From Roseburia inulinivorans DSM 16841 (GTDB lineage Bacteria; Bacillota; Clostridia; Lachnospirales; Lachnospiraceae), in assembly GCF_000174195.1 (NCBI RefSeq), contig NZ_ACFY01000021.1, forward strand, positions 1 to 64,000: DNA of 64,000 bases. The letters run 5' to 3'. Position numbers and translations under genes: made by a program. Shown piece by piece: positions 34,198 to 42,956 of this stretch. Position 1 is the first letter of the stretch. Each line of letters starts with the position of its first letter. The notes under the pieces are model-generated. The model was not told where the DNA came from and did no database searches. It saw only the letters and a list, made by a program, of their open reading frames with translations.

Positions 34198-35007
34198 ATG
34201 AGAACGGATATAAAAAGAACAGTACTAAGTATTTCAACCTTTTGTAATCTTAAATGTAAAAATTGTCTTGCATTTATTCCATATTACAAAGATCCTTCGA
34301 ATCTGAAATATGAGGAGGCTTGTTCAATATTAGACAATTATTTTAAAGTGGTAGATTCTGTAGAGCATTTTACAGTTACGGGAGGAGAACCATTACTTAA
34401 TAAAGATGTTTGTAAGATATTAAAAGAAGTATATAAGTATAAAAATCAAGTATTTCAGTCGATTGATTTTGTAACAAATGCAACAATTGAAATTCCTACG
34501 GAATTATTGGACTTATTTGAAAGAAATAAAGAAAAAACAAAAATTGTTCTAAGTAATTATGGACCACAATTATCAACAAAAATAGATGCTATAGAATGTG
34601 CAATAAAGGAAAGAGGAATACCATACAGAATATCAAGGTTTTTTGGAAATAATTTATATTATGATGGTTGGATAGACTTTACAGATCATTCATTAAAATG
34701 GAATAACCTCAAAGAGCGAGACAATAATGCACAAAAGTGTATTCATCGAGTAGGAAAATATTTTGTTATTAATAACGGAGAATTGCATTGCTGCTCCAGA
34801 TCTTTTTGGAGGATGAAGCAGGGGATAATTCCTAAAAGAATAGGTGAGTACGTTCCGTTAATGGATGCAACTCTTAGCATAGAAGAAAAAAGAAAAATAT
34901 TGATGGAAATGTATGAACAAAAAAGCAGTACATCATGTGCACATTGTGTTGGGTTATGCAATGATGTTGAGAGAGTTGCTCCTGCGCAACAATTGGAAAG
35001 CAGATAA
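34198..35007 (+). CDS. Radical SAM protein
   Basis: A 269-residue radical SAM enzyme. The [4Fe-4S] motif is in STFCNLKCKNCLAF (C-x3-C-x2-C, residues about 16-23), followed by the TVTGGEPLLNKDVC glycine motif of SAM binding. Extra cysteines near the C-terminus (LHCCSRSFW; SSTSCAHCVGLCNDV) suggest a second, SPASM/twitch-type cluster. It sits between WbqC and the pyruvyl transferase genes. The substrate may be a sugar nucleotide or amino-acyl sugar; this is unknown. The C-terminal Cys-x2-Cys-x3-Cys arrangement makes peptide or sugar maturation possible. Confidence 0.85.
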   Translation: MRTDIKRTVLSISTFCNLKCKNCLAFIPYYKDPSNLKYEEACSILDNYFKVVDSVEHFTVTGGEPLLNKDVCKILKEVYKYKNQVFQSIDFVTNATIEIPTELLDLFERNKEKTKIVLSNYGPQLSTKIDAIECAIKERGIPYRISRFFGNNLYYDGWIDFTDHSLKWNNLKERDNNAQKCIHRVGKYFVINNGELHCCSRSFWRMKQGIIPKRIGEYVPLMDATLSIEEKRKILMEMYEQKSSTSCAHCVGLCNDVERVAPAQQLESR

Positions 35008-35021
35008 TAGGTGAAAAATTT

Positions 35022-36332
35022 ATGAAGAAAATTTTGGTTACAGGCTTATGTACGTTACATTGGGGAAGATTGGAATATGGTAATATAGGAAATTACTATA
35101 TTGTTGAACCATTATTCCGACTGTTGCATAAACATTTTCCGGATTATGAGATAATAACGACATTTCAGATGACAGAAGAATTTGTAAAATGCGAAAAAGT
35201 ACAAGTCCTCCCAATGGAAATATATTATAATTGGGATTTGGAAAAAGACGTAGAAAATGCCTATTATGATGTTGAAAAAGCAAGACAGTATCGCAATGGG
35301 GGCGATATAACTTTATCAAAGTATGATGAAATTGTATTGGAGTGTGATCTGCTCATAAACGTATCAGGAGATATGTGGGGGGATAATGCGGAACATGTAG
35401 GGCAGCAGAGATTTTTGGTTGATTGTCTGAAAATGAAAGCTGCTCAGTTGCTTGGCATAAAGACAATATTATATGCTGTAACACCAGGTCCATTTGACAA
35501 GGTGGATGATAGAAACCTTGCATTAGAAGTATTTAAACAATTTGACTTAGTGGTAATAAGAGAAAAGCTATCAAAACATAATCTCGAAAAGTGGGGCTTT
35601 CCAACAAAAAAGGTTGTGTGGGCGCCATGTCCTTCTTTTTTATTTGAGGCTAATTTGGCATATCAGTCAAAATGGACGGAGTATATTGAAAATGCACATA
35701 AAAACAAAAGAAAGGTTGTTGGTATAACTTTTGGTGGTTTCAATATGCCGGTTGGACCATACGATATGTGGCCGAGAGATCCTGAACAATATAAAGTTTT
35801 TTTGGAATTAGCAAAATATATAATACAAAATCTTAATTTAGATATTGTTATTTTTTCACATACAAACGGATTCGATTTGCCACCAAACTTTAAATTAAAA
35901 AATGGTCGAGATTATATAATATTAAAAGAGTTTTATGAGTTACTAATAGAAAAAGATGAAAATTACAGAAAACATGTTGCATTGGTTGATGAACCATTGC
36001 TTCCATGTGATATAAAGGCACTTATTGGTAAATTAGATATGTTAATTACCGGTAGAGTACATGCTTCGGTTGCAGCAACAAGCCAATGTATTCCAACAGT
36101 ATATATTGAATATGATAGGCGGGTTATATATAGTGACAAAATGTATGGCTTTTCGTCGTTACTTAACATGGATAAATATGTATGTGTGCCGGGAGATTTA
36201 GAAGGATTAATTCAAACTGTTACTGAGTGTTACAATAATTTAGAACAAATTAAAAAGAAATTGGAAAAAACGATACCACAAATCAAACAATGCGCGGATT
36301 TAATTTATGAGGATATAAAAAAATATGTTTGA
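35022..36332 (+). CDS. Polysaccharide pyruvyl transferase family protein
   Basis: A 436-residue protein of the PS_pyruv_trans family. It has the N-terminal GNIGNYYIVEPLF segment, DLLINVSGDMWGDN, KTILYAVTPGPFDKV and the conserved C-terminal MLITGRVHASVAA followed by IPTVYIEYDRRV. The family adds pyruvate ketals from phosphoenolpyruvate onto sugars in exopolysaccharides and cell-wall polymers; related proteins act in other transfers. In this island it would decorate the flagellin glycan with an acidic group. Overlaps the next gene by 8 nt. Confidence 0.85.
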   Translation: MKKILVTGLCTLHWGRLEYGNIGNYYIVEPLFRLLHKHFPDYEIITTFQMTEEFVKCEKVQVLPMEIYYNWDLEKDVENAYYDVEKARQYRNGGDITLSKYDEIVLECDLLINVSGDMWGDNAEHVGQQRFLVDCLKMKAAQLLGIKTILYAVTPGPFDKVDDRNLALEVFKQFDLVVIREKLSKHNLEKWGFPTKKVVWAPCPSFLFEANLAYQSKWTEYIENAHKNKRKVVGITFGGFNMPVGPYDMWPRDPEQYKVFLELAKYIIQNLNLDIVIFSHTNGFDLPPNFKLKNGRDYIILKEFYELLIEKDENYRKHVALVDEPLLPCDIKALIGKLDMLITGRVHASVAATSQCIPTVYIEYDRRVIYSDKMYGFSSLLNMDKYVCVPGDLEGLIQTVTECYNNLEQIKKKLEKTIPQIKQCADLIYEDIKKYV

Positions 36333-36771
36333 AAATGCTTTTTTATATGAATGGTGTAACGGAATTGAGTACAATAAGAGAATTAGGACTTTTTTAAGAG
36401 AGGTCGATGATATAATAATTCCGACATTGACAAACCGCGTTGATATAGATGGATATGCTTGTAAATTGTCGTTTAATGCAGATACTATATTTATAGTAAA
36501 GGATGCATGTGATATTGCATCGTGTTCTATTTATTGTAATTTACAAGATGCCTTTATATCTTCAATTGCAGTAAAACGAGAATTTTTACATACAGGTATT
36601 GGAACTTTTATGTTAAATAATGTTATTGAGCATAGTCGAAAAAAGAAATGTAAAAAAATATTATTAAAAGTGCATAATAATAATTTCAGTGCCATCCATT
36701 TTTATGAAAAAAATGGATTTTGCATTACGGAAATTGCAGATAATTGGAATACAATGGAATTAAATTTGTAA
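36325..36771 (+). CDS. GNAT N-acetyltransferase
   Basis: A 148-residue GNAT protein with the acetyl-CoA loop IAVKREFLHTGIGTFML and the C-terminal NNFSAIHFYEKNGFCIT strand-helix typical of the fold. It overlaps the pyruvyl transferase by 8 nt and is likely co-translated. It may acetylate the amino group made by the DegT enzyme at 32356, as a PseH-like partner in the second sugar pathway. A role in the Pse pathway is possible but less likely than for 16579-17058. Confidence 0.82.
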   Translation: MFENAFLYEWCNGIEYNKRIRTFLREVDDIIIPTLTNRVDIDGYACKLSFNADTIFIVKDACDIASCSIYCNLQDAFISSIAVKREFLHTGIGTFMLNNVIEHSRKKKCKKILLKVHNNNFSAIHFYEKNGFCITEIADNWNTMELNL

Positions 36772-36814
36772 CTGATGTATAACAAGGGAAATTTTATTTT
36801 GGGAGGAAAATAGT

Positions 36815-37825
36815 GTGGATAAGAAAGTCACAATTATAATGTCCGCATATAATCACGAAGATTATATTGAAAGCGCCATTAGAAGTGTTTTAAATCAGAC
36901 ATATAAAAATTATAAATTTATTGTCGCTGATGATGCATCTACAGATCATACAGCAGAAATACTTATGAAATATGAAAATAGTATAGATGAGATTCATTTA
37001 TATGATAAAAATTCCGGACATGGAAGGGGAAGAGAGTTTATTTTACAAGCGGATACAGAATATACTGCAATAATTAGTTCGGATGATTTTTGGGAACAAC
37101 AGAAATTAGAAAGACAAATAGATTACATGGAACAACACCCGGAGTGTGGGGCATGCTTTACCTGGTGTGATGAAATTGACGAAGAGGGAAAATTAACAGA
37201 TATTCAAATATTTAGAGTAAAGAATAGATCAAAAGAGGAGTGGATGTTTCATTTTTGGAAAAATGGGAATTGTCTAGCACATCCATCCATACTAATCAGA
37301 ACAGAAGTATACCAATTTTTGTGTAAAAAAAACATTAGTGTTTTCAGACAACTTCCGGATTTTTATATGTGGGTGAAATTGATTCAAAATTGGGAAATTC
37401 ATATTATTGAGGAACCACTTGTGAAATTTTGCCATCATAAAAACAATCAGAATGTAAGTGCTTTTACAGCTGTAAATTGTATTAGAACAGATATGGAAAA
37501 CGAGTATATTTGGTACAAAATCATGAAAGAAATGAGTGATGAGTATTTTAAAGAAGCGTTTCGGACTATGTTAATAAATCCTAAGGCTGCGAGTAGGGAA
37601 GAAATAATTTGCGAAAAATTTTTTGTGTTATGTATGTCTCCAGTTATGGCAATACAAAGTGCAGCAGCATTGTATTTTTATGATGTGTTTGAAAATCCAG
37701 ATTATTATAAGGTTCTGTGTGAAAAATATGGGTATACCAATAAAATGTTTTATGAACAGGAAATGCAGATTGGAAAAGGAAGGTATCAATTGGAACTTCT
37801 AAAAGAAAGTAGTGTGAGAAAATAA
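36815..37825 (+). CDS. Glycosyltransferase family 2
   Basis: A 336-residue GT2 enzyme with the start VTIIMSAYNHEDYIESAIRS, FIVADDASTDHTAEILMKY and a YTAIISSDDFW metal-site region; also GACFTWCDEIDEEG. The C-terminal 100 residues are variable and helical. The GTG start at 36815 is set by GGAGGAAAA 6-8 nt upstream. It belongs to the decoration operon and probably adds one hexose; the sugar is not predictable. Confidence 0.88.
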   Translation: MDKKVTIIMSAYNHEDYIESAIRSVLNQTYKNYKFIVADDASTDHTAEILMKYENSIDEIHLYDKNSGHGRGREFILQADTEYTAIISSDDFWEQQKLERQIDYMEQHPECGACFTWCDEIDEEGKLTDIQIFRVKNRSKEEWMFHFWKNGNCLAHPSILIRTEVYQFLCKKNISVFRQLPDFYMWVKLIQNWEIHIIEEPLVKFCHHKNNQNVSAFTAVNCIRTDMENEYIWYKIMKEMSDEYFKEAFRTMLINPKAASREEIICEKFFVLCMSPVMAIQSAAALYFYDVFENPDYYKVLCEKYGYTNKMFYEQEMQIGKGRYQLELLKESSVRK

Positions 37826-37840
37826 TGGAGGATAAATATA

Positions 37841-38938
37841 GTGTGGAAATGTAAAATAAATCCTACATTTGAACAAAATTCATTTTTAAAGATATTTTTA
37901 CAACCAGAAATTTGTGTAGAATATAATGAGACACTAAAAACAAATGAAATTGAAATATTGAACGGAAACAGTACAATCAAATATCAGTGGAAGGATATAT
38001 TTTCTTATTTTGAAACTTATGCAATAGAAAATTGGATAAAAAATTATGATTATTATTATCTGCAAAATGCATTAAAAGACTGGGAGAGAGGAAATTATGA
38101 CACTTTGGTAGTAGGATCTTCCTATGCATGCTTTGGTTATGATGATAAAATAGAGAGTGAGCATACAAAGAATTTGGCATTACCGTCGCAGGATTTGTAC
38201 TATGCTTTGAAAATTATAGAAGAATGTAAAAGAAGAACACAGTATTCAATTAAAAATATTATAATTGGACTAGGATATTATTCTTTTTATTCAGACTTAT
38301 CAAAAACAGAGAATGAAGATGAATTGTCGAGGATATCGAATGTATATAAACCGATATTTGGAGATGAACACAATGCAATTATTCTTCCGCCACAAATAGA
38401 AACAAAACAAAGTGTAATATGGAATATACCGAGCATTTTAAGTTATTTCTCAAATCAGATTTATAATACAATATTTGGAGAGTATTTTTCTGTGCTCCAC
38501 GAACGGAAAAAATGGAAAACTATAATGTGGGATGATAAAACGAAGGAATGGAATGAATTATTAGCAGTAGAGAGGGAGGAGGCGGGAAAAAAGAGGGCAG
38601 AATTACATAACAAAAAAATTAGATATTATGAAAGTTATATAGAAAATACTCAGTTATTGAGCCAATTGGCAAGCTGCTGTGAAAAAAATTTTGTTAAATT
38701 ATATATATGTATTTTTCCGGTAACAAAAGAATATTGGAATTACATAGACAAACAAATGATTGATAATTTTTATAATGCACTCTCAGATATAAAAGGGAAA
38801 ATACAAGTGCTAGATTTAAATGAATGTAAGTGTTGGGGCATAGATGATTTTAATGATATGGATCATTTAAGTGCGGTTGGTGCTAAAAAAGCAACTACGT
38901 TAATTAATAAAGCAATTGGAATATCTACGAAATTATAA
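37841..38938 (+). CDS. SGNH/GDSL-hydrolase-like protein, possible glycan O-acyl enzyme
   Basis: A 365-residue protein. LVVGSSYACFGYDD gives a G-x-S nucleophile elbow near residue 90, IIIGLGYYSFYSD resembles the block with a catalytic Asn or Gly, and DFNDMDHLSAVGAKKA near 345 is the D-x-x-H block of SGNH hydrolases. The pattern fits DltD- or AlgX-like SGNH enzymes that add or remove O-acyl groups. No signal peptide is seen. It starts with GTG 37841 behind GGAGGA. The exact activity is unknown. Confidence 0.7.
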   Translation: MWKCKINPTFEQNSFLKIFLQPEICVEYNETLKTNEIEILNGNSTIKYQWKDIFSYFETYAIENWIKNYDYYYLQNALKDWERGNYDTLVVGSSYACFGYDDKIESEHTKNLALPSQDLYYALKIIEECKRRTQYSIKNIIIGLGYYSFYSDLSKTENEDELSRISNVYKPIFGDEHNAIILPPQIETKQSVIWNIPSILSYFSNQIYNTIFGEYFSVLHERKKWKTIMWDDKTKEWNELLAVEREEAGKKRAELHNKKIRYYESYIENTQLLSQLASCCEKNFVKLYICIFPVTKEYWNYIDKQMIDNFYNALSDIKGKIQVLDLNECKCWGIDDFNDMDHLSAVGAKKATTLINKAIGISTKL

Positions 38939-38953
38939 CAGAAGAGGAGAGAA

Positions 38954-39841
38954 ATGTACAAAGCGGTTATTATTTATATGGGAGCAGCCTATGAGAATAC
39001 ATTAAATGCAATAAAATATCAGGAATTATTAGGAAAGATAAAGATTTTAGGTGTCGGTGTGCAATCCCCATTTGCCAGTTATATGGATGGGTATCCGCTA
39101 TTCTCATTAGAAGCTGCATTAAAAAAAGAATGGGATTATATCTTGATTGCAGGACAAGAAGCAAATTTTGAACAAATGAAACATCTTCTAATGCGTATAG
39201 GGATTAATGGAGAAAAAGTATTTTCTGTGAATATATTTTTGATACCAGAATTTGATTTTGAAAAATATGTAGAGTTAATGAATCAAAAAGTAAGTATTTT
39301 ATCAAATCATTGCTGGGCAGGTTTTACATATCATATGTTGCGAGCAGAATTTTTATCACCTTTTATTAATATGTTTATAGAAGGAACAGACTATATCAAA
39401 CTTTTAGGAAATTTTGAAGAGTACATGAGTTTAGATGTTAGCTATTATGGCAGTGCTTATGAACCAAATTTAAAAAGAGAGTATCCAATTGGATTACTTG
39501 GAGATGTAAAACTACATTTTAATCATTATCAAACATTTGAAGATGCAAAAGAAAAATGGAAGATAAGAAAACAGCGTATAAATTTCAATTCACTTTTTGT
39601 GGAAATGTGGACTGAAAGTGAAGAAATTGCAGAGAAATTTAGTGAGTTGCCATTTAAGCAAAAAATAATTTTTGTTCCATTTGAAACAAAGTTTGAAAAT
39701 GCAATTAGCTTAAAATGCCTTGATGCAATGTGGGAGGGTGAATTTTATTCAAGAGTTAATGGAATTGCAAATGGACAATTGGGATATTATGATTTGTTGA
39801 AATTATTGAATGGTGAAAAGAACTTTGGTAGATATCAGTAG
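38954..39841 (+). CDS. DUF1919-like glycan biosynthesis protein
   Basis: A 295-residue protein. The first 110 residues resemble a Rossmann-type nucleotide-binding domain (VIIYMGAAYENTLNAIKYQE). From about 115 it matches DUF1919: SILSNHCWAGFTYHMLRAEF, LSPFINMFIEGTDYI and YPIGLLGDVKLHFNHY. DUF1919 proteins lie in exopolysaccharide loci and their reaction is unknown. The domain order suggests a sugar transferase or modifying enzyme. It follows the SGNH gene by 15 nt, with GAGGAG upstream. Confidence 0.75.
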   Translation: MYKAVIIYMGAAYENTLNAIKYQELLGKIKILGVGVQSPFASYMDGYPLFSLEAALKKEWDYILIAGQEANFEQMKHLLMRIGINGEKVFSVNIFLIPEFDFEKYVELMNQKVSILSNHCWAGFTYHMLRAEFLSPFINMFIEGTDYIKLLGNFEEYMSLDVSYYGSAYEPNLKREYPIGLLGDVKLHFNHYQTFEDAKEKWKIRKQRINFNSLFVEMWTESEEIAEKFSELPFKQKIIFVPFETKFENAISLKCLDAMWEGEFYSRVNGIANGQLGYYDLLKLLNGEKNFGRYQ

Positions 39842-39852
39842 GGTATAATGTG

Positions 39853-40303
39853 GTGAATGAAAAAAAGATAGCTTTTATTGTTTGTGTGAATAATGAACAA
39901 TATTTTAATGAATGTGTGTGGTATATTAATAGACATTCATGAAAAGGAACTAGCATCGGAAGAAAAAATTAGTTTTTTTACAGGGTGTTCAAATTTTCAG
40001 AGTATCTATGAAAAGTACAATACGGTACGTTTTTTGCTGCGTCGAATGGAACTTGGATTTGAAAAAGAAAGTTATGCAGAACTTAGAAGTGCAGCGTTAT
40101 GTGAAGAAATTTCATGTGAGGCTTTAGTGGAAATTGTACTCCATGCTGTTGTGGATAAGGCAATTGTAATGCAGGGGTTAGAAAGTATTTATCTAGAAGC
40201 TGGAGCAGAAAAGAATGCACAAAAATGCCGGCAAATTTATGAACTTGTATGTGCTAAACCTTTGCCAGTAGCATATTGCCAAAAAAATGATGAATGCTGT
40301 TAG
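39853..40303 (+). pseudogene. Internal-deletion relic of a GT2 gene (paralogue of 26112-27299)
   Basis: From GTG 39853 the frame encodes the first 29 residues of a copy of the 26112 protein (KIAFIVCVNNEQYFNECVWY) and stops at 39940-39942. The other frame, to 40303, carries the matching C-terminal helical module (TVRFLLRRMELGFEKESYAE; ending LPVAYCQK). About 250 residues of the glycosyltransferase domain are missing. The junction is near 39930-39945. So a GT2 gene has lost its catalytic core but kept the module. Confidence 0.85.
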
Positions 40304-40392
40304 AGTATATTGGAAATATAGCTTTAGAGGCAAAATTTTCATTGAAGCACGAAAAATGTTTTATAGAACGGAATGGAGAAGGGAGTTAGATT

Positions 40393-41265
40393 ATGAAAAA
40401 GAAGAAGTATCTTCAAATTGATGAAAAATTTTTACCTTATTTACGAGAAAAGGGATGTAATCATCGTTCTTACAAAATGTATAGTACGATTGATATAGTG
40501 AATTCAATTATAGAAAATAAAGCATTATATTTATCAAGTGGATATAACTGGAATGATAAAGTTGATAGAGAAAACTTTAATAATGATAAACTGACAATGC
40601 TGAATTTTGGACGTTGTTTCTCTTATTCCACTTCAGAAAGTGTAGCTATGTGGATGTTGTATGGTGGAATGAAGCATAGAGGAGCTATGATAGAGTTTGA
40701 CAAATTTGCTATGCTAGAAATTTTTAATAATACTAAACAGATAGAGGTTGGATATTTTGAAGAAGGAGCATTTGTTTCATTAAAGACTTTGGGAAAAGAT
40801 AAATTCAAAATACAGTTAATAGATGTTGTTTATGTTGAAAAGAAGAATAATGATTTTATAGTCAGAAGACCTGTGGGAGATATATGGAGCATTGGGACGG
40901 AGAGTAATATTTTTAATAATGAGAATTATTCGTTCGTTCATAAAAGCAAGGCATGGGATTATGAACAAGAATGTCGTTTGATTGTTTCAATCGAAAAGAA
41001 AAAACTTAAGGATTTAGCAGATTATAAAAAAATTCAAATGATTAAAATAGATATACAAGGAATTGATTGGATACATGTGCAAAGAATATATGCTCCTAAT
41101 GTATTAAGTGAGGAAAAGGAAAAACTAAAGTCTAATGAATTCAAGGAAAGCATTTTAACGGATGAGGTTGAGCGGAAAAAGCCTGCTTATGGACAAATTA
41201 AAGAATTCGAGGATAGTATTTTAACCGGTGAGGTTGAGTGGGATTTATGTCTTAATTGCAAGTAA
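40393..41265 (+). CDS. DUF2971 protein
   Basis: A 290-residue protein of the DUF2971 family: YKMYSTIDIVNSIIENKALYL, a GYNWNDKVD motif, FSYSTSESVAMWMLYGG, RGAMIEFDKFA and the KAWDYEQECRLIV motif. The family is of unknown function, common in variable genome regions and often near defence genes. Near the C-terminus the phrase ESILTDEVE is repeated as DSILTGEVE, reflecting a direct repeat in DNA at about 41151-41175 and 41214-41238. It lies between two relic-rich zones. Confidence 0.82.
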   Translation: MKKKKYLQIDEKFLPYLREKGCNHRSYKMYSTIDIVNSIIENKALYLSSGYNWNDKVDRENFNNDKLTMLNFGRCFSYSTSESVAMWMLYGGMKHRGAMIEFDKFAMLEIFNNTKQIEVGYFEEGAFVSLKTLGKDKFKIQLIDVVYVEKKNNDFIVRRPVGDIWSIGTESNIFNNENYSFVHKSKAWDYEQECRLIVSIEKKKLKDLADYKKIQMIKIDIQGIDWIHVQRIYAPNVLSEEKEKLKSNEFKESILTDEVERKKPAYGQIKEFEDSILTGEVEWDLCLNCK

Positions 41266-41325
41266 AGCATTATTTCCTGATTTTAATGATTAGCTATTTA
41301 TGAATAAGATATAAAGGAAATATAT

Positions 41326-42555
41326 ATGAACATATCAGTTTGCATAATTGTAAAAAACGAGCAGAACAATATAGAACATTGCTTGAAATGTCTGACACCA
41401 TATATGCCAGAAATCATTGTCGTAGATACAGGCTCAACAGACAATACAAAGGCGATTGCATCCCAATATACAGATAGAGTATATGATTTTCCATGGATAA
41501 ATGATTTCGCAGCAGCTAAGAATTTTGCAATTTCCAAAGCAACAAATTCATATGTCATGGTGTTAGACAGTGATGAATTTATCGAAAGCTTGGATATTCA
41601 AAAATTGCAGGAAGAGTTGCAGAAACATCCATATCAGGTAGGACGTATTTTCAGAAGAAATGTATTTGAGCGGAATGGCATCCAACAGGAAAATACGGAG
41701 TGGATTAATCGGATTTTTTCAAAAGAATTATTTCATTATGAAGGTTGCATTCATGAGCAGGTAACCGCTATAAATGGCGAAGCTTACAAGACGTATCAGA
41801 CACCGGTAGTGATTTTACATACTGGTTATGATTTGCCAGAAGGAGAACGCAAACAAAAGGCAGAGCGTAACATTATATTATTAAGGCAGGAATTACAGCG
41901 CCTGCTAATAGCTTTTTTACAAAAAGCAGATTTGTCTGATAATGCGAATAAGACATTTGTACCAGTTGAATCAGAGTATGATGAGAATCAATGCGTGAAT
42001 AAGATTTTATCAATAATTGAAGCAGGAGATGATTTATCAGACACGTTACAGCATGAGGAGCAATTGCCATATATTCTGTATCAGTTGGGAAAAGGATATT
42101 ATATGGCAGGAAATTATGCAGAGGCGTGTGTCTATTTTTCCTGTGCATTATCTTTTGATCTAAACCCAAAACTGGAATATGTAATTGATATGGTAGAAAC
42201 ATATGGATATGCATTGATTAACAATGGACAGGCTTCTGATACACTTTTCTTTGAAAGTATACAGAATGAATTTGGAAATACAGCGGATTTTCAATTCCTT
42301 ATGGGACTTATCTATATGAATAATGCCAGATTTGGGGAGGCGGTTGCAGCCTTCTTGAAGGCGACAAAGTATAAAGAGAGCAGAAATGTTGGTGCAAACT
42401 CATATATGGCATTTTATAATATAGGTGTGATTTATGAGTGCCTTGGAATGACAGATAAAGCAAAGCAATATTATGAGATGTGTGGCGAGTATGGACCGGC
42501 GGAGGAAAGGTTGAAGGGATTTTGTTGTTCGGATGAGGGCAGTTCTGTTGTTTAA
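41326..42555 (+). CDS. GT2 glycosyltransferase with TPR domain (SunS-like)
   Basis: A 409-residue protein. Residues 1-220 are GT-A: ISVCIIVKNEQNNIEHCLKC, IIVVDTGSTDNTKAIA and YVMVLDSDEFIESL. Residues 250-400 are tetratricopeptide repeats (QLGKGYYMAGNYAEACVYFS; FQFLMGLIYMNNARFGEAVA). GT2-TPR proteins of the SunS type glycosylate proteins or peptides directly. This makes it a second candidate, beside Maf, for direct protein glycosylation. It is the last intact member of the glycan island; its 3' end overlaps a FliB-like relic. Confidence 0.85.
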   Translation: MNISVCIIVKNEQNNIEHCLKCLTPYMPEIIVVDTGSTDNTKAIASQYTDRVYDFPWINDFAAAKNFAISKATNSYVMVLDSDEFIESLDIQKLQEELQKHPYQVGRIFRRNVFERNGIQQENTEWINRIFSKELFHYEGCIHEQVTAINGEAYKTYQTPVVILHTGYDLPEGERKQKAERNIILLRQELQRLLIAFLQKADLSDNANKTFVPVESEYDENQCVNKILSIIEAGDDLSDTLQHEEQLPYILYQLGKGYYMAGNYAEACVYFSCALSFDLNPKLEYVIDMVETYGYALINNGQASDTLFFESIQNEFGNTADFQFLMGLIYMNNARFGEAVAAFLKATKYKESRNVGANSYMAFYNIGVIYECLGMTDKAKQYYEMCGEYGPAEERLKGFCCSDEGSSVV

Positions 42556-42918
42556 TTATTATTTTCAGAAATATTTAAATGATAACAGTGACTGTACAGA
42601 GCTATTTGATATGTTTGCTTCAACAGATTCCGTTTTGGCACTTACAGAAAAAATAAATCATTCAAATACGAATTATAATTCTAGAAAGTCATTGTTTCTT
42701 ATAGTGGCTCAAAATATTTCTAAGATTACAGCAAATCAACCAATTAATAAATACCTTGCTTCGAGAATTGAATTTTTGCAAAAATAAGACAAAAAAGAGA
42801 TAGAGCAATTTTGGAACTATAAAAGTTATTCAGCAGGCGAGGAGGATATCTCACATATTCATGAACAGTATGGGGTATATTACATTTCCATGTATTACAT
42901 GGATTTCTTCCAGTAACC
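42533..42918 (+). pseudogene. Second truncated flagellin methylase-like relic
   Basis: One reading frame runs from 42533 through a single in-frame TAA (42785-42787) to a second TAA at 42916-42918. The parts are LFNYYFQKYLNDNSDCTE...KINHSNTNYNSRK and, after the stop, KKEIEQFWNYKSY...HIHEQYGVYYISMYYMDFFQ. The last part and the INHSNTNYN phrase match the relic at 31809-32195, which lacks the middle. The frame ends where the other copy continues, so the true C-terminus is lost. It overlaps the end of the upstream GT2-TPR gene. Confidence 0.6.
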
Positions 42919-42956
42919 GGCACTTCTTAAATTAAGTAATACAGCAGGAGGAAAGA

